A stretch of 64,000 nt of DNA, taken from contig OZ018318.1 of the NCBI GenBank assembly GCA_963969495.1, forward strand, positions 99,269,357 to 99,333,356, read 5' to 3'. Shown in pieces: positions 10,901 through 21,080 of this stretch; position 1 is the stretch's first letter, and every line of letters starts with the position of its first letter. The position numbers and the translations under genes were made by a program. The notes below the pieces were generated by a model. The model saw only the letters and a program-made list of their open reading frames with translations, made no database searches and was not told where the DNA came from. The stretch is from Ceratothoa steindachneri (Eukaryota > Arthropoda > Malacostraca > Isopoda > Cymothoidae).

Positions 10901-11653
10901 TTGAAAGCCACAACGGAGGAGCCGACTTGAGAGTTAGTAAAATATTTAGACAAAAGTAAGAAGATGACCGTCAAGGGCGTCTTCAAATCTATATAGAAGG
11001 GCGAGACATAAAAACTAAAAATAAAAAAGAGGGGAATGCTAGTGATGCCCTCAACACCAAAGCAAACTAGTAAACAATTTCACACCTATGAAAACCTACC
11101 GTACATTTCAACACTTTCATTAACTTGAACTTGACGAACTGAATTTGGATTCTTTTTTTACAACGGAGAGCTGTGAGAGCGCTTAAGGAAAAGTTCACTT
11201 TTCATTAAAGTTAACGTTAACTTCAAAAAAAAAGAAATATATGCGCTCTCTGGACTGATTGGAGATTCCTCCTGTTTCCAGTGGGCGGGGCACTTACCCT
11301 AAAGGAGTAATTCGTCCTTAAATTCCTCCTTATTCCACGCTTTGACTTCCACTTACTTCACCGACTAAAAGCAACATAACACGACCACTGCTGCATCCAG
11401 ATCCACTTAAAGTAGGGTATAATGAACCCCAGAAGGAAGACCCAATAGGCGACGCGAAGAATGGGTATCCTTAAGACCATGAGCACGAAATTCTGTAGAG
11501 GCGCCTCTTAGCTTAGGACTATTTAGTTAGAGTGGTCGTGAAGCGCTAAAATCATCGGTAAATAGGGATCCATAGGCTGTTAGTCGATAGGGGAGGTTAT
11601 TTTTCACTTTGTTTTTTACAGATAAAGAGAGGAAGGAATGAAACAAACAGGCT
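10901..11653. other. Non-coding sequence between two Nimb-like copies
   Basis: This may hold the end of copy 1 and the 5' untranslated region of copy 2. The sequence is A-rich to 11100. Near 11160-11230 there is an AGTTCACTTTTCATTAAAGTTAACGTTAACTT run with overlapping short palindromes. I see no coding motif and no target-site duplication. Confidence 0.35.
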
Positions 11654-12268
11654 TTGGGGGAAGGATCGAAGAAAAGAGCGCCTAGGCGCTCGACTAGGAA
11701 AATGATGGGGGATCATCCATCTCTAGGGAAAGGAGGCATCCTGGAATACCTACGAGTACCTCTACGGACAATTTACCAGGAGACCAAGCCGAACAAAGGA
11801 AAACTCTGCGAGACATTATTTGGAAAGCTAAAAGTAGCCCTCGTCAAAATTATCGACATCCCAAATGGCAACGTGGTAATTGCAAGCAAGGAAAAAGAAA
11901 TATAAAAATTAATGTCCCAGGAAGGAATAGAGATATTAAAGGGAATAGGACTAACGCCCAAAATCCAGCCCCAGATAATTGCAAACAGAAGTATCATCTG
12001 CAAGAAAGTCGACGTTTGAGTGAGTTCCCATGACAAAGAAGAAATGAAAGAAGAAATAGAAAAAAATCATGAAAGCATAATTATAAATGAAATAATTAAA
12101 TTTGGCTACCACATACATGTCTTTAAAATTGTGTGTGCAACAACAGATATAGCAACAAAGATATACCATCGAGGATTGCTCATGTTTAACATGAGAATTC
12201 CACCAGAGAACATGGAGCGCGAGAAACATATTAATATTCAAATATACTTCCGCCGCTATAAGATGGAG
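11654..12268 (+). pseudogene. Nimb-like ORF1 (copy 2), truncated in the first zinc knuckle
   Basis: Reading 11654 onwards gives the same ORF1 blocks as the other copies: KLCETLFGKLKVALVKIIDI, NGNVVIASKEKEI, then a stop at 11903. After it come GIGLTPKIQPQIIA, HVFKIVCATTDIATK, RGLLMFNMRIPPENME, and finally RRYKMENQ, which aligns with CYKMDQ at the start of the zinc knuckles in copy 1. The match stops at about 12268, exactly where the hAT transposase (minus strand) begins. The downstream part of the same element seems to resume at 18062. Two stops (11903, 12017) inactivate the frame. Confidence 0.75.
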
Positions 12269-12657
12269 AACCAATTGTTCTTCTAATAAGGAAACAATAC
12301 CGCATTTTTTTTACAATGATATTTAGAGCTCCATCAGTAGTAACCCCAACTAATGCTTTCAAATTCACTCCAATATTATTAAGATTTACTAATATGCAAT
12401 TTAGTACATCACTTCCTTTTGTTTGTCCTTCGAGAGAACTCATGCCAATTAGCTCTTCACAAACAGTTAACTCATCAGAAACACCTCTTACAAATACTAA
12501 TAGTTGTGCAGTGGAAGATATGTCTGTTGATTCATCTGTCGCTATGGAAAAATATTTAAAGCCAGGTTCATTTTCCTTCAATTGACCGAAGATGTTACTG
12601 GACAAATCACAGATTTTGCGTTGCATTGTGTTTCTACTTAACCCATTAATGCCGAAC

Positions 12658-12673
12658 GGTAACTATTGTTACC
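12658..12673. repeat. Subterminal palindrome, left end of piggyBac
   Basis: GGTAACTATTGTTACC, four bases inside the left terminal repeat. Similar palindromes lie at 13013-13028 and 15223-15238 in the same element. A direct copy of the terminal context (TTAATGCCGA) precedes the right one at 15211-15220. Such repeats often bind the transposase, but that is inference. Confidence 0.75.
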
Positions 12674-12772
12674 AGTGTGAATAAATGTATATATATCTTC
12701 AGAAAGTTGGAGAAAAATCATTTTAAAGCGTTTATAAGTTTGAAACAACTTTGAGCACGAGGTTGAAGCGGA

Positions 12773-12808
12773 TATATAAGCATTCGACAGCATGAGTCAC
12801 ATTCAGTC
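12773..12808 (+). promoter_or_regulatory. Predicted TATA box and arthropod-type initiator of the piggyBac gene
   Basis: TATATAAG at 12773-12780 is followed 32 bases later by TCAGTC (12803-12808), which matches the arthropod initiator consensus TCAKTY with its A at 12805. The spacing is that of a normal TATA-Inr core promoter. It would give a leader of about 29 nt before the ATG at 12834. Confidence 0.55.
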
Positions 12809-12833
12809 GTCCTTGAAAGTTCAGAGGAGGTGG

Positions 12834-15084
12834 ATGTCATTCGCGATGGCTCGACACACGATTAAAAACCCGTAAGTATCTTTATTTTAGTTTTATATTT
12901 CTTTACTCGCGTGTACTTGATTTATTAGCTTAAAGATGGTTCTGTCACATAAAAATATAATATAGTATGTCTTCATTCTAGATATCTTTATATAGAGAGA
13001 TATATTTACAATGGTAACAAAAGTTACCGCTCGGCTGTGGTAGTATATAATGGTGGATAATGTACAGAATACGATTGTAGCCTTTTTTCAGCGCATTTGA
13101 ACAGCGCTTTATATAAATTTTAAAATTAATAGTTTTCTATACATTATATAACTACTATAATATCACATTTGATACGAACGACTACGTATATATTTTGTAT
13201 ATATCTTGATAGCCGTTTTGAAATGGGAAAATTCAAATGGTTAAAACATTTTTTACGCCATTTGGAGTAATAGAAATTAAAGAGGCCTAGCTATTTTAAG
13301 TTTTATTTTTACTTGTTCTTTATTTTTAAAATAAAATGTTAATTAGTTTTTCAATTTTTAGGATGAAATTAAATGAAATTCACGATGCATTGTTGGAAGA
13401 AAATGATAACCAGCACGTGTTTGTTGGAATTGAGCCACCAACTGAGGATGCGACAGCTGAAACCGACTGTGATTCTGACTGCTCTGACGACGAGGTTTCC
13501 TGTGACCCTGATCATCTACCGAGAAGAATTCTTCTTACAAGTGTAATTTTGCCACCTGAGGAGCAACGACAAGACGTCGAAAGCCAACCTTCAACTTCCT
13601 CTGCTCTTCCAGCACCGAAACGACGAAAAGTAACCAATGTTTGGCATAAAAATAAAGCAAAAGTCATAGATACGGTAAGTGATTATGAACCTTGTATATC
13701 AAATAGTGAAACGGAAGACATCCAGAATATATTAGAATTCATTGGGCAATGTTGGACCGAGGATTGGCTGGAGTACATTTGTCACCAAAGCAAACTTTAT
13801 GCCCAACAAAAATCACTCCAACACGACTGCCTAACTCCAGACAATTTAAGAGTTTTGTTCGGAATTCTTATTCTTTCCGGATATAATAGATTGCCAAATA
13901 GAAGGTTATATTGGACCCAAATGGAAGATGTGCAGAATACGTTAGTAGTAAACTCAATGAGGAGAGACACATTCGATCAAATAATGAGGTGTCTTCATTT
14001 CGCTGATAATATGTTAATTGATGGGGATCGGTTTTACAAAGTGAGGCCTATTTTCGAGCATCTAAATCGAACAAATAAAATCAATAAAACAGAAGAGTTC
14101 ATCAGCGTTGATGAGATCATGGTGCCGTATTACGGGCGACACGGCGACAAGCAGTTTATAAGAGGGAAACCGGTTAGGTTTGGTTTCAAGCTTTGGGCGA
14201 GTTGTACATCCGATGGCACTCTTCTTCATGTGGAGCCTTACTGTGGCTCTCACACGAAAGTTCCAGATCATGGGCTTGGGCATGGACCCAATGTAGTTAT
14301 GGAAATGATAAATAAAACGGATTTGATAAAAGGGCAACATGTCATCTGTGACAATTATTTTGGCTCAATTTCGCTTCTAAAAGAACTGTCTAATAAAGGA
14401 ATCGCTGCTACGTCAACACTTCGAGAAGATCGCCTCGGAGGAGCTCCATTGCCGCAAAGAAAACTCATTGAGAAAAAAAAACGTGGTTACATGGAAGAGG
14501 CATTTACCGAATGTGTGTCAGTTGTCAAATGGAAGGATAACAAAGTACTCAGTGTAGGGTCAAATAAGCTAAGAGCTGATCCGATTCAAACAGCCAAGAG
14601 GTGGGACCGAATTGCGAAAAAACATGTTCAAATTGATGTCCCGAATTCTGTGAATGTGTATAATAAACATATGGGAGGGATTGATATTTTTAATCAGCAA
14701 ATATCTGTGTATCGTATTCGAATCCGATCTAAAAAGTGGTGGTGGCCTTTATTCGCTTGGAGTTTGAATGCGCAGGTGGTAAATGCATGGATGCGGTATC
14801 GAAAGATAAAAGCTGCAGTAAGTCTGCTGGATTTTTCAAGGAATTTAGTTATTTCTTTGCTGAAAACATACGGTGTTGGACGAAAACAACCAGGACCAAG
14901 ATGGCATCCATCTAACACGATTGAAAACACAGTAAGATTCAATCAACAACAGCACTGGACAGCAAAAGGGCAACAACAACGCTGCAGGTGCCGAGAATGT
15001 GGTCGTCGGACAGTATACATTTGCAAAATGTGTAACTTACCGATCCACCCAGAATGTATGGAGGCATTTCATACAAAGAAATGA
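12834..15084 (+). CDS. piggyBac transposase, predicted two exons, intact
   Basis: Cut-and-paste transposase acting at TTAA. The long exon (from 13362) is open to the stop at 15082-15084. In the numbering of the frame opening at 13336, the acidic amino terminus is followed by the DDD catalytic core: D259 (SVDEIMVPYYGR), D339 (VICDNYFGS) and D450 (MGGIDIFNQQ). A Trp-rich insertion-domain motif follows (KKWWWPLFAW). The carboxy-terminal cysteine-rich zinc-binding domain is about residues 550-579 (C550, C552, C555, C563, C566, H571, C574). I predict a first exon 12834-12871: ATG at 12834 or in-frame ATG at 12846, donor GTAAGT at 12872, acceptor TTTTTAG at 13361. This joins codon CC|G and replaces the unlikely leader MLISFSIFR with MARHTIKNP. 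Product about 582-586 residues, normal for the family. Splicing is inferred from motifs only. All key residues are present. Confidence 0.9.
12872..13361 (+). other. Predicted intron in the piggyBac transposase gene
   Basis: The donor GTAAGTATC follows ...AAAAACCC at 12871. The acceptor TTTTTCAATTTTTAG ends at 13361, just before G-ATG. Removing these 490 bases keeps the frame and links the start codon next to the TATA/Inr pair with the long exon. The intron is strongly A/T-rich and full of stops, unlike the exon, and contains one of the GGTAAC palindromes. Confidence 0.65.
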
Positions 15085-15261
15085 ACCGTATACTAATTTA
15101 GATTTGCCGTTAACTGTTTTATTTTTCATTTGATTAATTATCACAAAAGGTTACAGTAATCAAATTTAGTTATAAGGAACTTATATTTCAAAATCGAATA
15201 TTTTGTTACGTTAATGCCGAGTGGTTACAAAAGTTACCAGGCTGTATTTTCTGCATTTCTG

Positions 15262-15267
15262 AATAAA
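15262..15267 (+). terminator. Polyadenylation signal of piggyBac gene
   Basis: AATAAA lies 178 bases after the stop codon and 102 bases before the right end of the element. It is the nearest canonical signal inside the element. A direct repeat of this GAATAAATGT context also occurs near the left end at about 12679. Confidence 0.55.
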
Positions 15268-15811
15268 TGTCGATGTTAAACATATTATTGTGTTATTAAT
15301 ACCTACATTAACTATTTCCAAAGAAAAAAACTTATAAACTACCTTCAGATAATTTTCGGCATTAATGGGTTAAACTGAGATTTTCAAAGGTTTTGGCCTC
15401 ATTGGGACAAAGCTAATTTACAGCAATCAATATAAATTCTTTAACAAAATCGCCGTCAGTAAAAGGTCGAGATCTTTTAGCTATCAATTGAGCTATTTCG
15501 TAGCTAACTTCTATTGAATTCACGTTAGTTATCTTAGTTGACTCTGTTAGTTTTTTCAACGGTTCAGCATTGCCGATCAAGTGTTGTAACTTTTGTTGTC
15601 TAAGTTCGTCTGTTAAATTTTCATAATCCTTATGGTTCGTCATATAATGCCTTTTTAACATATAGTCCTTTGGAAAACCAATACACGTGTGGCAGATCAA
15701 ACACATAATCTTTTCAAACTATTTTCTATGAAAGAATACTTATTACTCCAAACTTCTTGAAAATGTCTATTCTCATCTTCAAGCTTTCTTTTAATTTTAA
15801 CGTTAGATGTC

Positions 15812-17281
15812 TGTGATAGAACGGGTTGAGGCCGCGTTAATTTCAACCACTATCACATGTTATTTAAAACCACGAAGCTACCCACGTGCATCTTCGCTTT
15901 GAAGCCTGGGACCTTATCACAGCCACCTGAGTCAATGTTTAAACAAGGAGGTTTATCTTCCCCCGTTCGCCCCATGCTCCGACCTCGCCAGATTGCGTTA
16001 GGCTTATGGGCAGATAAGGCATTGTTCCCAGGCTCGGCTGTTCATTCCCTCGAAGCTCCCACTCCATTGTCCCCCACGCCAAGGGAGTGTCTCGACTATT
16101 TAGATGGAAACGTTACCACTAAGGTCAGATTGGAGATCCAGATTTTCGTTGCGAAACATCACCACGAACCTCTCTTCCTTTGTGCGCCAAGGGACCTCAA
16201 CCTCGAGTTTCACCATCACTTGTCCAGAAGGAGGACAATATCCCTTGAGTGCCAAGGTTCGAGCCTTTCGTGACGCCAAGTCCACAAGGCTTCCCCTGTT
16301 GTTCAGAAAGAAAACAACATTAGAACAGCCATTGTTCTTGTGAGCCCGTTGACAAGAAACGGTTTTCACCTCCCCCCCCTGTTGTTCAGAAGAGAACAAC
16401 GTAGAACAGCCATTGTTCTGTTGAGCCCGTTCGCCAAGAAACGGTTCTCACCCTTTTCCCTGTTGTTCATAAAGAGAACAACGTTAGAGCAGCCATTGTC
16501 CGTTCACACCTGTTGACAAGAAACGGTTCTCTCCCCCCCCTGTTGTTCAGAAGAGAACAGCGTAGAACAGCCATTGTTCTTTTGAACCGTTCGCCAAGAA
16601 ACGGTTCTCACCCTTTCCCCTTGTCGTTCAGAAGAGAACAACATTAGAACAGCCATTGTTCTCGAGCCCGTAAACAAGAGACGGTTCTCACCCCCCCCCC
16701 CCTGTTGTTCAGAAGAGAACAACGTAGAACAGCCATTGTTCTTCAAGCCGTTCATCAAGAAACGGTTCTCATTCCCAAGACGCCACGTCAGGATCATTTA
16801 ATTCCCCCCCCTTCGGCTGGAACTCGCCAGCGGACCGAAAATTCCTTCACGTCGCCTTCCTCTGCACAACAAGTATAAATTACGTAAGCCGAACGTTACC
16901 TTTGAGTATTTAACCCTTTTTGTCAACTCTATCCGGTGCTTTAAATGGTTTAGCAAACCATCCCATCCCTTTGACTTTATATTTGTTTTACCTTTTTAAG
17001 TCTTTTAATCCTCAGATTAGCTCGATTCCCCACGACCCTTTCGAATCTCTGTTTATGTCAATATTTTCCGTTTTGTGTGTTGTTGATAGTTATTGTTAAT
17101 AAAACTCTATTTTATTAATGATAGCAATATTATTATCCTTGAGCTCAGTTCCATTTCTTAAGCATATCGAAGATACATAATATCGGCCAGCTTAGACATC
17201 CACGCCCTCTAAAGATAATTAGGTAAGTTCCCTCAACGAATAGTTATATATGGTATATCGTCGAGAGTCCATTTTACGACA
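15812..17281. mobile_element. Solo LTR (family A, copy 1) with 5-bp target duplication
   Basis: The 1470-bp block starts TGTGATAGAACGG and ends TACGACA. It is flanked by ATGTC at 15807-15811 and 17282-17286. A second copy lies at 53974-55311. There is no internal retroviral coding region, so this is a solo LTR left by recombination. It interrupts the hAT transposase five codons after its start; excising it restores the frame. Near the 3' end both copies keep an AATAAAACT...TTTATTTTATTAATG block that could hold the polyadenylation signal. The internal minisatellite is listed separately. Orientation is inferred from that A/T-rich block (plus strand) and is uncertain. TG...CA ends and 5-bp duplication fit Ty3/gypsy or BEL/Pao. 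Confidence 0.88.
16298..16780. repeat. Six-unit, 80-bp minisatellite inside the solo LTR, arranged as three dimers
   Basis: Units start near 16298, 16378, 16459, 16539, 16620 and 16701. Each contains three short inverted repeats: TTGTTC with GAACAA, GAACAGCCATTGTTC, and CCGTT with AACGG. They are separated by a C-rich spacer. Units 1, 3 and 5 share the variants AACATT/AACGTT and GACAAG/AACAAG. Units 2, 4 and 6 share AACGTAGAACAG and CGCCAAG/CATCAAG. The array is therefore a dimer of about 160 bp present three times. The other LTR copy has a single dimer (about 54449-54610). Confidence 0.85.
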
Positions 17282-17286
17282 ATGTC

Positions 17287-18053
17287 CCAGCCATTAAAGG
17301 GGTTTAAATGATGCAAAGAGAAATTAATTATTAATTTTTCATTGTATATCAATATACAGTTATACGCATATAGTAAGTGATAATAAATAGCAGTAATTGC
17401 AATAATAATGAAAAGTTTATAATAAAAAAGAGATAAATAAAAAATAACCAGCGATTGAAAAGTTAGGCCCTAGTTCACATAACTTAATCCTAGTTTTGTC
17501 TCAGGCTATAGATGGTGAAACTATTAGATATTTCATACATAGTAGTTGAAATTAATGTTTTACTTTTTTAGTAATGGACAGTTTCATTTATTTTCCGGCA
17601 CTGTAGAAATATTTTACATCGAAAAATAACACGAACATATCACAAACAGTGAAATGGCGGCCAAATAACTATTCTTCGCTATATGTAAAATATCACATCT
17701 TTACGATCTTTTCTGGGCAAAAAAACTATCAAATATCAAAGTGGAGTATTAATGGTCACTTCACAATAAAAATAGAATCGATTCACAGTTTTAATTTGTC
17801 AATATATGCTGTCAAATCTGACCTGTTTAGCATGGGCTTCAATAGAACAAATGTTTTAGCACCACGGCCCGGAGTGCAAAAATGGTACACCTTTGTGGGC
17901 GGAGTTTCATGGTCCCACTGCCATTCAAAATTACTTTGTTTTGATACTTTCCTAAAACTCTATATTAGTTCATTTACTATAATTAGAACAAATGTGATAT
18001 AACAAAGTGATTTTGGCCGTGAGACCTGGCGGGCCCCAGTTTGGGCACCACTG
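17287..18053 (-). other. 5' region of the GTF2IRD2-like hAT element
   Basis: Bases between the hAT ATG (17294) and its terminal repeat (18053). The sequence is A/T-rich and presumably holds the promoter and leader. A 117-codon plus-strand frame (17649-18002) has no family features and runs opposite to the transposase. The last 50 bases are GC-rich (GGCGGGCCCC...) and lead into the terminal repeat. Confidence 0.55.
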
Positions 18054-18061
18054 AATTACAC

Positions 18062-20560
18062 CGTCATAAATGCGAACTCTTCAGGCGACTATCATGACGG
18101 GGAGGCCATAGCAATAAGAAGAGGGCTGAAGTTCAAATAAGTTAATAATTTGTATGAGGCATACTTGACGTAAAATTGAAACGGAATTAATGCCAAGCAA
18201 CAAGGAAAAATTACCTTTCCCTGCACAACCTATTTAAAATCTTTGGCACAGGTTTACCAACCATCTTTTTGGGAGAGCTGAATGCCAGGTGCAGTGCAAA
18301 TGAATACCGCCCCAGAAACAACAGAGGAGCCAACTTAGGAATGATGTTGGAAAGAAACATTTTCAAGAGATTAGGACCAGACTTTCCAACATATGTCACA
18401 GGCAATGCAGCTACAAAGCCAGACGTCGTGCTAAGTAACTTGAATATTCCATACAACATCCACATGCCACCAGTTACCTTTGCATGTAGCGACCATGTTG
18501 GAACAATTTTGCTTATGAATCAATGCCCGATACAGGTACCAGTACCGGCGAGGAAGGATTTCAGGAGAGCAAACTGGGCAGGTTACACACAAAATCTTAA
18601 TAACTTCGTCTCAAAAGATCTCACTGACGCCAACCTGGAAGATATTGATGAGGAGAACTCATAATTAACAATATACTGAGACAATATACCGTACTCTTCC
18701 ATATCCTTGATGGACAGAGTTAATGAAGAGGAAGAATAGGCAACTAAGAGGATTACTAGACCAAATAATTCTCCACGGACCAAATAGAGAACGATACGAA
18801 GAAATCAGAAGACGGAGAGAAGAACTGAGGCATCTCAGAGAAAAACAGCAAAGCCACATATGGGATAGCCTTATAGAGAAAATTGACAAAGAAAGAAGAC
18901 GAAAAAAAGAGAACTGGAGACTAATAAATAGACTAAAAGGCAGACCCCCGAGAGAAAAAATAACAATTAAGAATGAACGGGAAGAAAAGATCCAAGAAGA
19001 GAGGACCACAGAAGAACTTTTTCGTAATCACTGGAAATCAGTATTCCCTCTGACACTAGAGGAGGGCGAAGACTTCAATCCAGAGATAGACGAAATGGTC
19101 CCCACATTCTCGCGAGAAAACATAGACAAGATTATTTCACCACCAAGTGTAGAGCGAGGGAGGGAGAAAATTCTGGGTACAGAGGCCTACATATTAGTGG
19201 AAAAGATCAAAGGCATAATACAATCATTCAAGTAGAAAGCACCAGGCCCTTCAGAAATAACCTAGAATTAATCTTACCAAGGCACTGAACATAATCATCA
19301 AAACATTAAAGAATATTTTAAACCTATAAACTAGCAAAAATGATATTCGTCCCAAAGCCAGGAAAACCACCAAGCCACCTCACCAGTTACCGACCAATAT
19401 CGCTATTGAACTTCATGAGCAAAGTCTTCGAGAAAACCCTAACAGAAGACTAAAAGAATATCTTTAAGAAAATGGCCTTTATAATGATTACCAGTTCGGA
19501 TTCAGAAGAGGCAGAAACACTACAATGGCACTTTTCATAATGACATAATAACAGAGAAAATTGCAAAGGCCAAAGCAGAGAATAACTACATTGATCAGGT
19601 CCTGAGAGATTTAGAAAAACCATTCGACAAAGTCTGGGTTAGAAGAATGCAATATAAGTTCTTAAATCTCCAAATGAATAGCAACCTGGAGAGAATTTTC
19701 TGCGATTACATCACGGATAGAAGAACATATGTGGAGATCAATGCTATTCAGGACCAGAATTTTAATTGGAGGCTGGACTCCCACAGGGGGGCTGTCTCAG
19801 CCCCACGCTCTAATCAATATACACAGCAGACTTGCCACTACCAATAATGCCTGGTTGCCTAAACTTACAGTTCGCGAATGACATAAGCCAACTCGTCGTC
19901 ACTCCGTAAAGAAACGTACACTTCAAGACAAGGACAACAGCTTTAGATATCAGCAACTTCAACAACTACGAAAGAGATTTGAAGATAAGGACAAACAAGG
20001 GGGAAATTTACAATAAGCCCAATCTCCAGGAACAAAATATCAGAAATTGTTTTTGAATATCAGAACTACAGATATCATAATGAGGGCAAAGTGCTAGGAC
20101 TCAATAACAAGAAGAGGCTACAACCAACAGTAGATGCTTAATCTACTATACAATCTAAGAGGGTTAGGCATGAAAAATAAAAGAAAAATCTATCTTGCAC
20201 TAGGAAGAGAGGTACTACTATCCCCGCGAATCCCTATCAATGGTGAATCAAGAAGCAAAATATTGGAACTCCAGATAATACAAAATAAAGCTCTCTACCT
20301 AATCAACAACACCTGTAGGAGAGAGGGGAGAAGACTACAGGATCTACACCAAGAAGCATGATTAGAAACGCTTTACATCAACATCAGGAACAGAGCGGAG
20401 AAAATATGGAGGAAGATAGATGATCTACCTCCGATATTTGTAGAGCACACGAACACCAGAGCTGGATCCCCTTTGACATTCGATTTCCCAGCGGCAGACA
20501 ACAGCTGAGAATCGAAGAGGTACCCATGTTTACTTAAGTATAAACTTCAAAAAGAGAGAA
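18062..20560 (+). pseudogene. Nimb-like ORF2 (copy 2 continued): endonuclease and RT fossil
   Basis: The first codons (YTVINANSSGDYHDGEAIAIRRGLKF) align with the endonuclease of copy 1 near 7845-7920. Further motifs are GELNARCSANE (GDxNA with Asp changed to Glu), LERNIFKRLGPDFPTYVTG, AATKPDVV and CSDHVGTI (the terminal SDH). The linker region (18723-19235) is charged and open for 170 codons. RT motifs follow through frameshifts: YRPISLLNFMSK (about 19390), FGFRRGRNTT (about 19497), a KPFDKVW motif A (about 19620) and FANDISQL (about 19875) in place of FADD. A connector with LHQEA follows. Frame changes are frequent. It is most simply the downstream half of the ORF1 copy at 11654-12268. Confidence 0.75.
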
Positions 20561-21080
20561 GAAACAAGCATAACGATAAATATATTTACCCGACCATATA
20601 CAAACCCAAACAACAAAGTTAACCATCCAAGAGAAGAGATTAATACCCTAATAAGACAACCGAATTTAAGCAACTAAAATAGGAAGAAACAACCGACTAA
20701 GAAGACAATACAGATCAAAAGTGTAAAAAGAAATAATACGAACAAAATTAACTAAAAGTGTAATAAGTGAACTATACTATTAAAATCTTAAAAAGTTTAA
20801 CAAAAACTATAGTGAAGTGAAAGTTAATAGTAAATAAAACAAGGGAACAAAGTGAAACTAAATTGAAATAGAAAAAAGTGATAACAAATGTAGTGAAAAG
20901 AAAAAACAAAAGGAATACAAAAAAGAAGACGACCCATGAAAGTAAAAAGTGAAACAAAGTAAGGAAAGTAAAAACAACAAACAAGTAACATAACAATACA
21001 TAAACAAAGTTCAGCTAAGATAACTCAAAACGACATGAATGCTACAATAAACACATGAATGAAAGATGAAAAGAATAAGG
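20561..21080 (+). other. A-rich 3' region of Nimb-like copy 2
   Basis: Strand-biased sequence (A-rich, with GTGAA/AGTGAAA repeats) and no coding motif. It corresponds in position to the 3' untranslated region of copy 1 but lacks the clear GTGCCCAA motif series. It ends where Penelope-like sequence begins (AGATTAGGCGG at about 21088). Confidence 0.45.

Larger units (their letters stand above)
12642..15369 (+). mobile_element. Complete piggyBac-family transposon with TTAA target duplication
   Basis: The 2728-bp element has perfect 13-bp terminal inverted repeats: CCCATTAATGCCG at 12642-12654 and its reverse complement at 15357-15369. Both are flanked by TTAA (12638-12641 and 15370-15373). Removing it restores the hAT reading frame around a single TTAA, so the boundaries are certain. 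Inside are one uninterrupted transposase frame, a predicted intron, core promoter elements and a polyadenylation signal. Subterminal palindromes GGTWAC-N4-GTTACC lie near both ends and once internally. It is the best preserved element in the window and the most likely to be recent. Confidence 0.95.
12288..17294 (-). pseudogene. hAT transposase (GTF2IRD2/Charlie8-like), amino-terminal half, interrupted
   Basis: On the minus strand an ATG at 17294-17292 starts MAGTS. The frame then jumps across the solo LTR and resumes at about 15806 with NVKIKRKLEDENRHF. A BED-like Cys/His region follows (CLICHT, LKRHYMTNH; 15706 downward), then a helical stretch ending at a TAG (15415-15413). The same register continues as LCPNEAKTFENLSLSRNTMQRK across the piggyBac site into FSIATDESTDIS (about 12535), which holds the first catalytic Asp of hAT enzymes, and GVTTDGA (about 12325). 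Coding then stops at about 12290, so the rest of the catalytic domain and the dimerisation domain are missing. One nonsense codon, at least one frameshift near 15730, two insertions and the truncation inactivate it. Confidence 0.75.
12269..18053 (-). mobile_element. hAT element of GTF2IRD2-like type, 3'-truncated, carrying two nested insertions
   Basis: The gene-proximal (right) terminus is visible: GGGCACCACTG at 18043-18053, the reverse complement of a CAGTGGTGCCC hAT end. The interior codes for a hAT transposase on the minus strand. It is interrupted by the solo LTR at 15812-17281 and the piggyBac at 12642-15369. The left end with its terminal repeat is missing; the sequence changes directly to Nimb-like ORF1 at 12268. 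The flank at 18062 continues the Nimb-like endonuclease, so the hAT landed in that element. A later deletion must have removed the hAT 3' end together with roughly 1.1 kb of Nimb sequence. Confidence 0.75.

Noticed and set aside
11170..11230. Short palindromes AGTTAACGTTAACTT
   Set aside because: Isolated and short, in A/T-rich DNA; no paired copy or element boundary supports a function.
16298..16780. CRISPR-like spaced repeats
   Set aside because: Units are contiguous 80-bp repeats with no unique spacers, inside an LTR of a eukaryotic genome.
16504..16797. 97-codon minus-strand frame with repeated NNGCSTLFSSEQQGG
   Set aside because: It is the 80-bp minisatellite read as protein; the unit length is not a stable multiple of three and the other LTR does not keep the frame.
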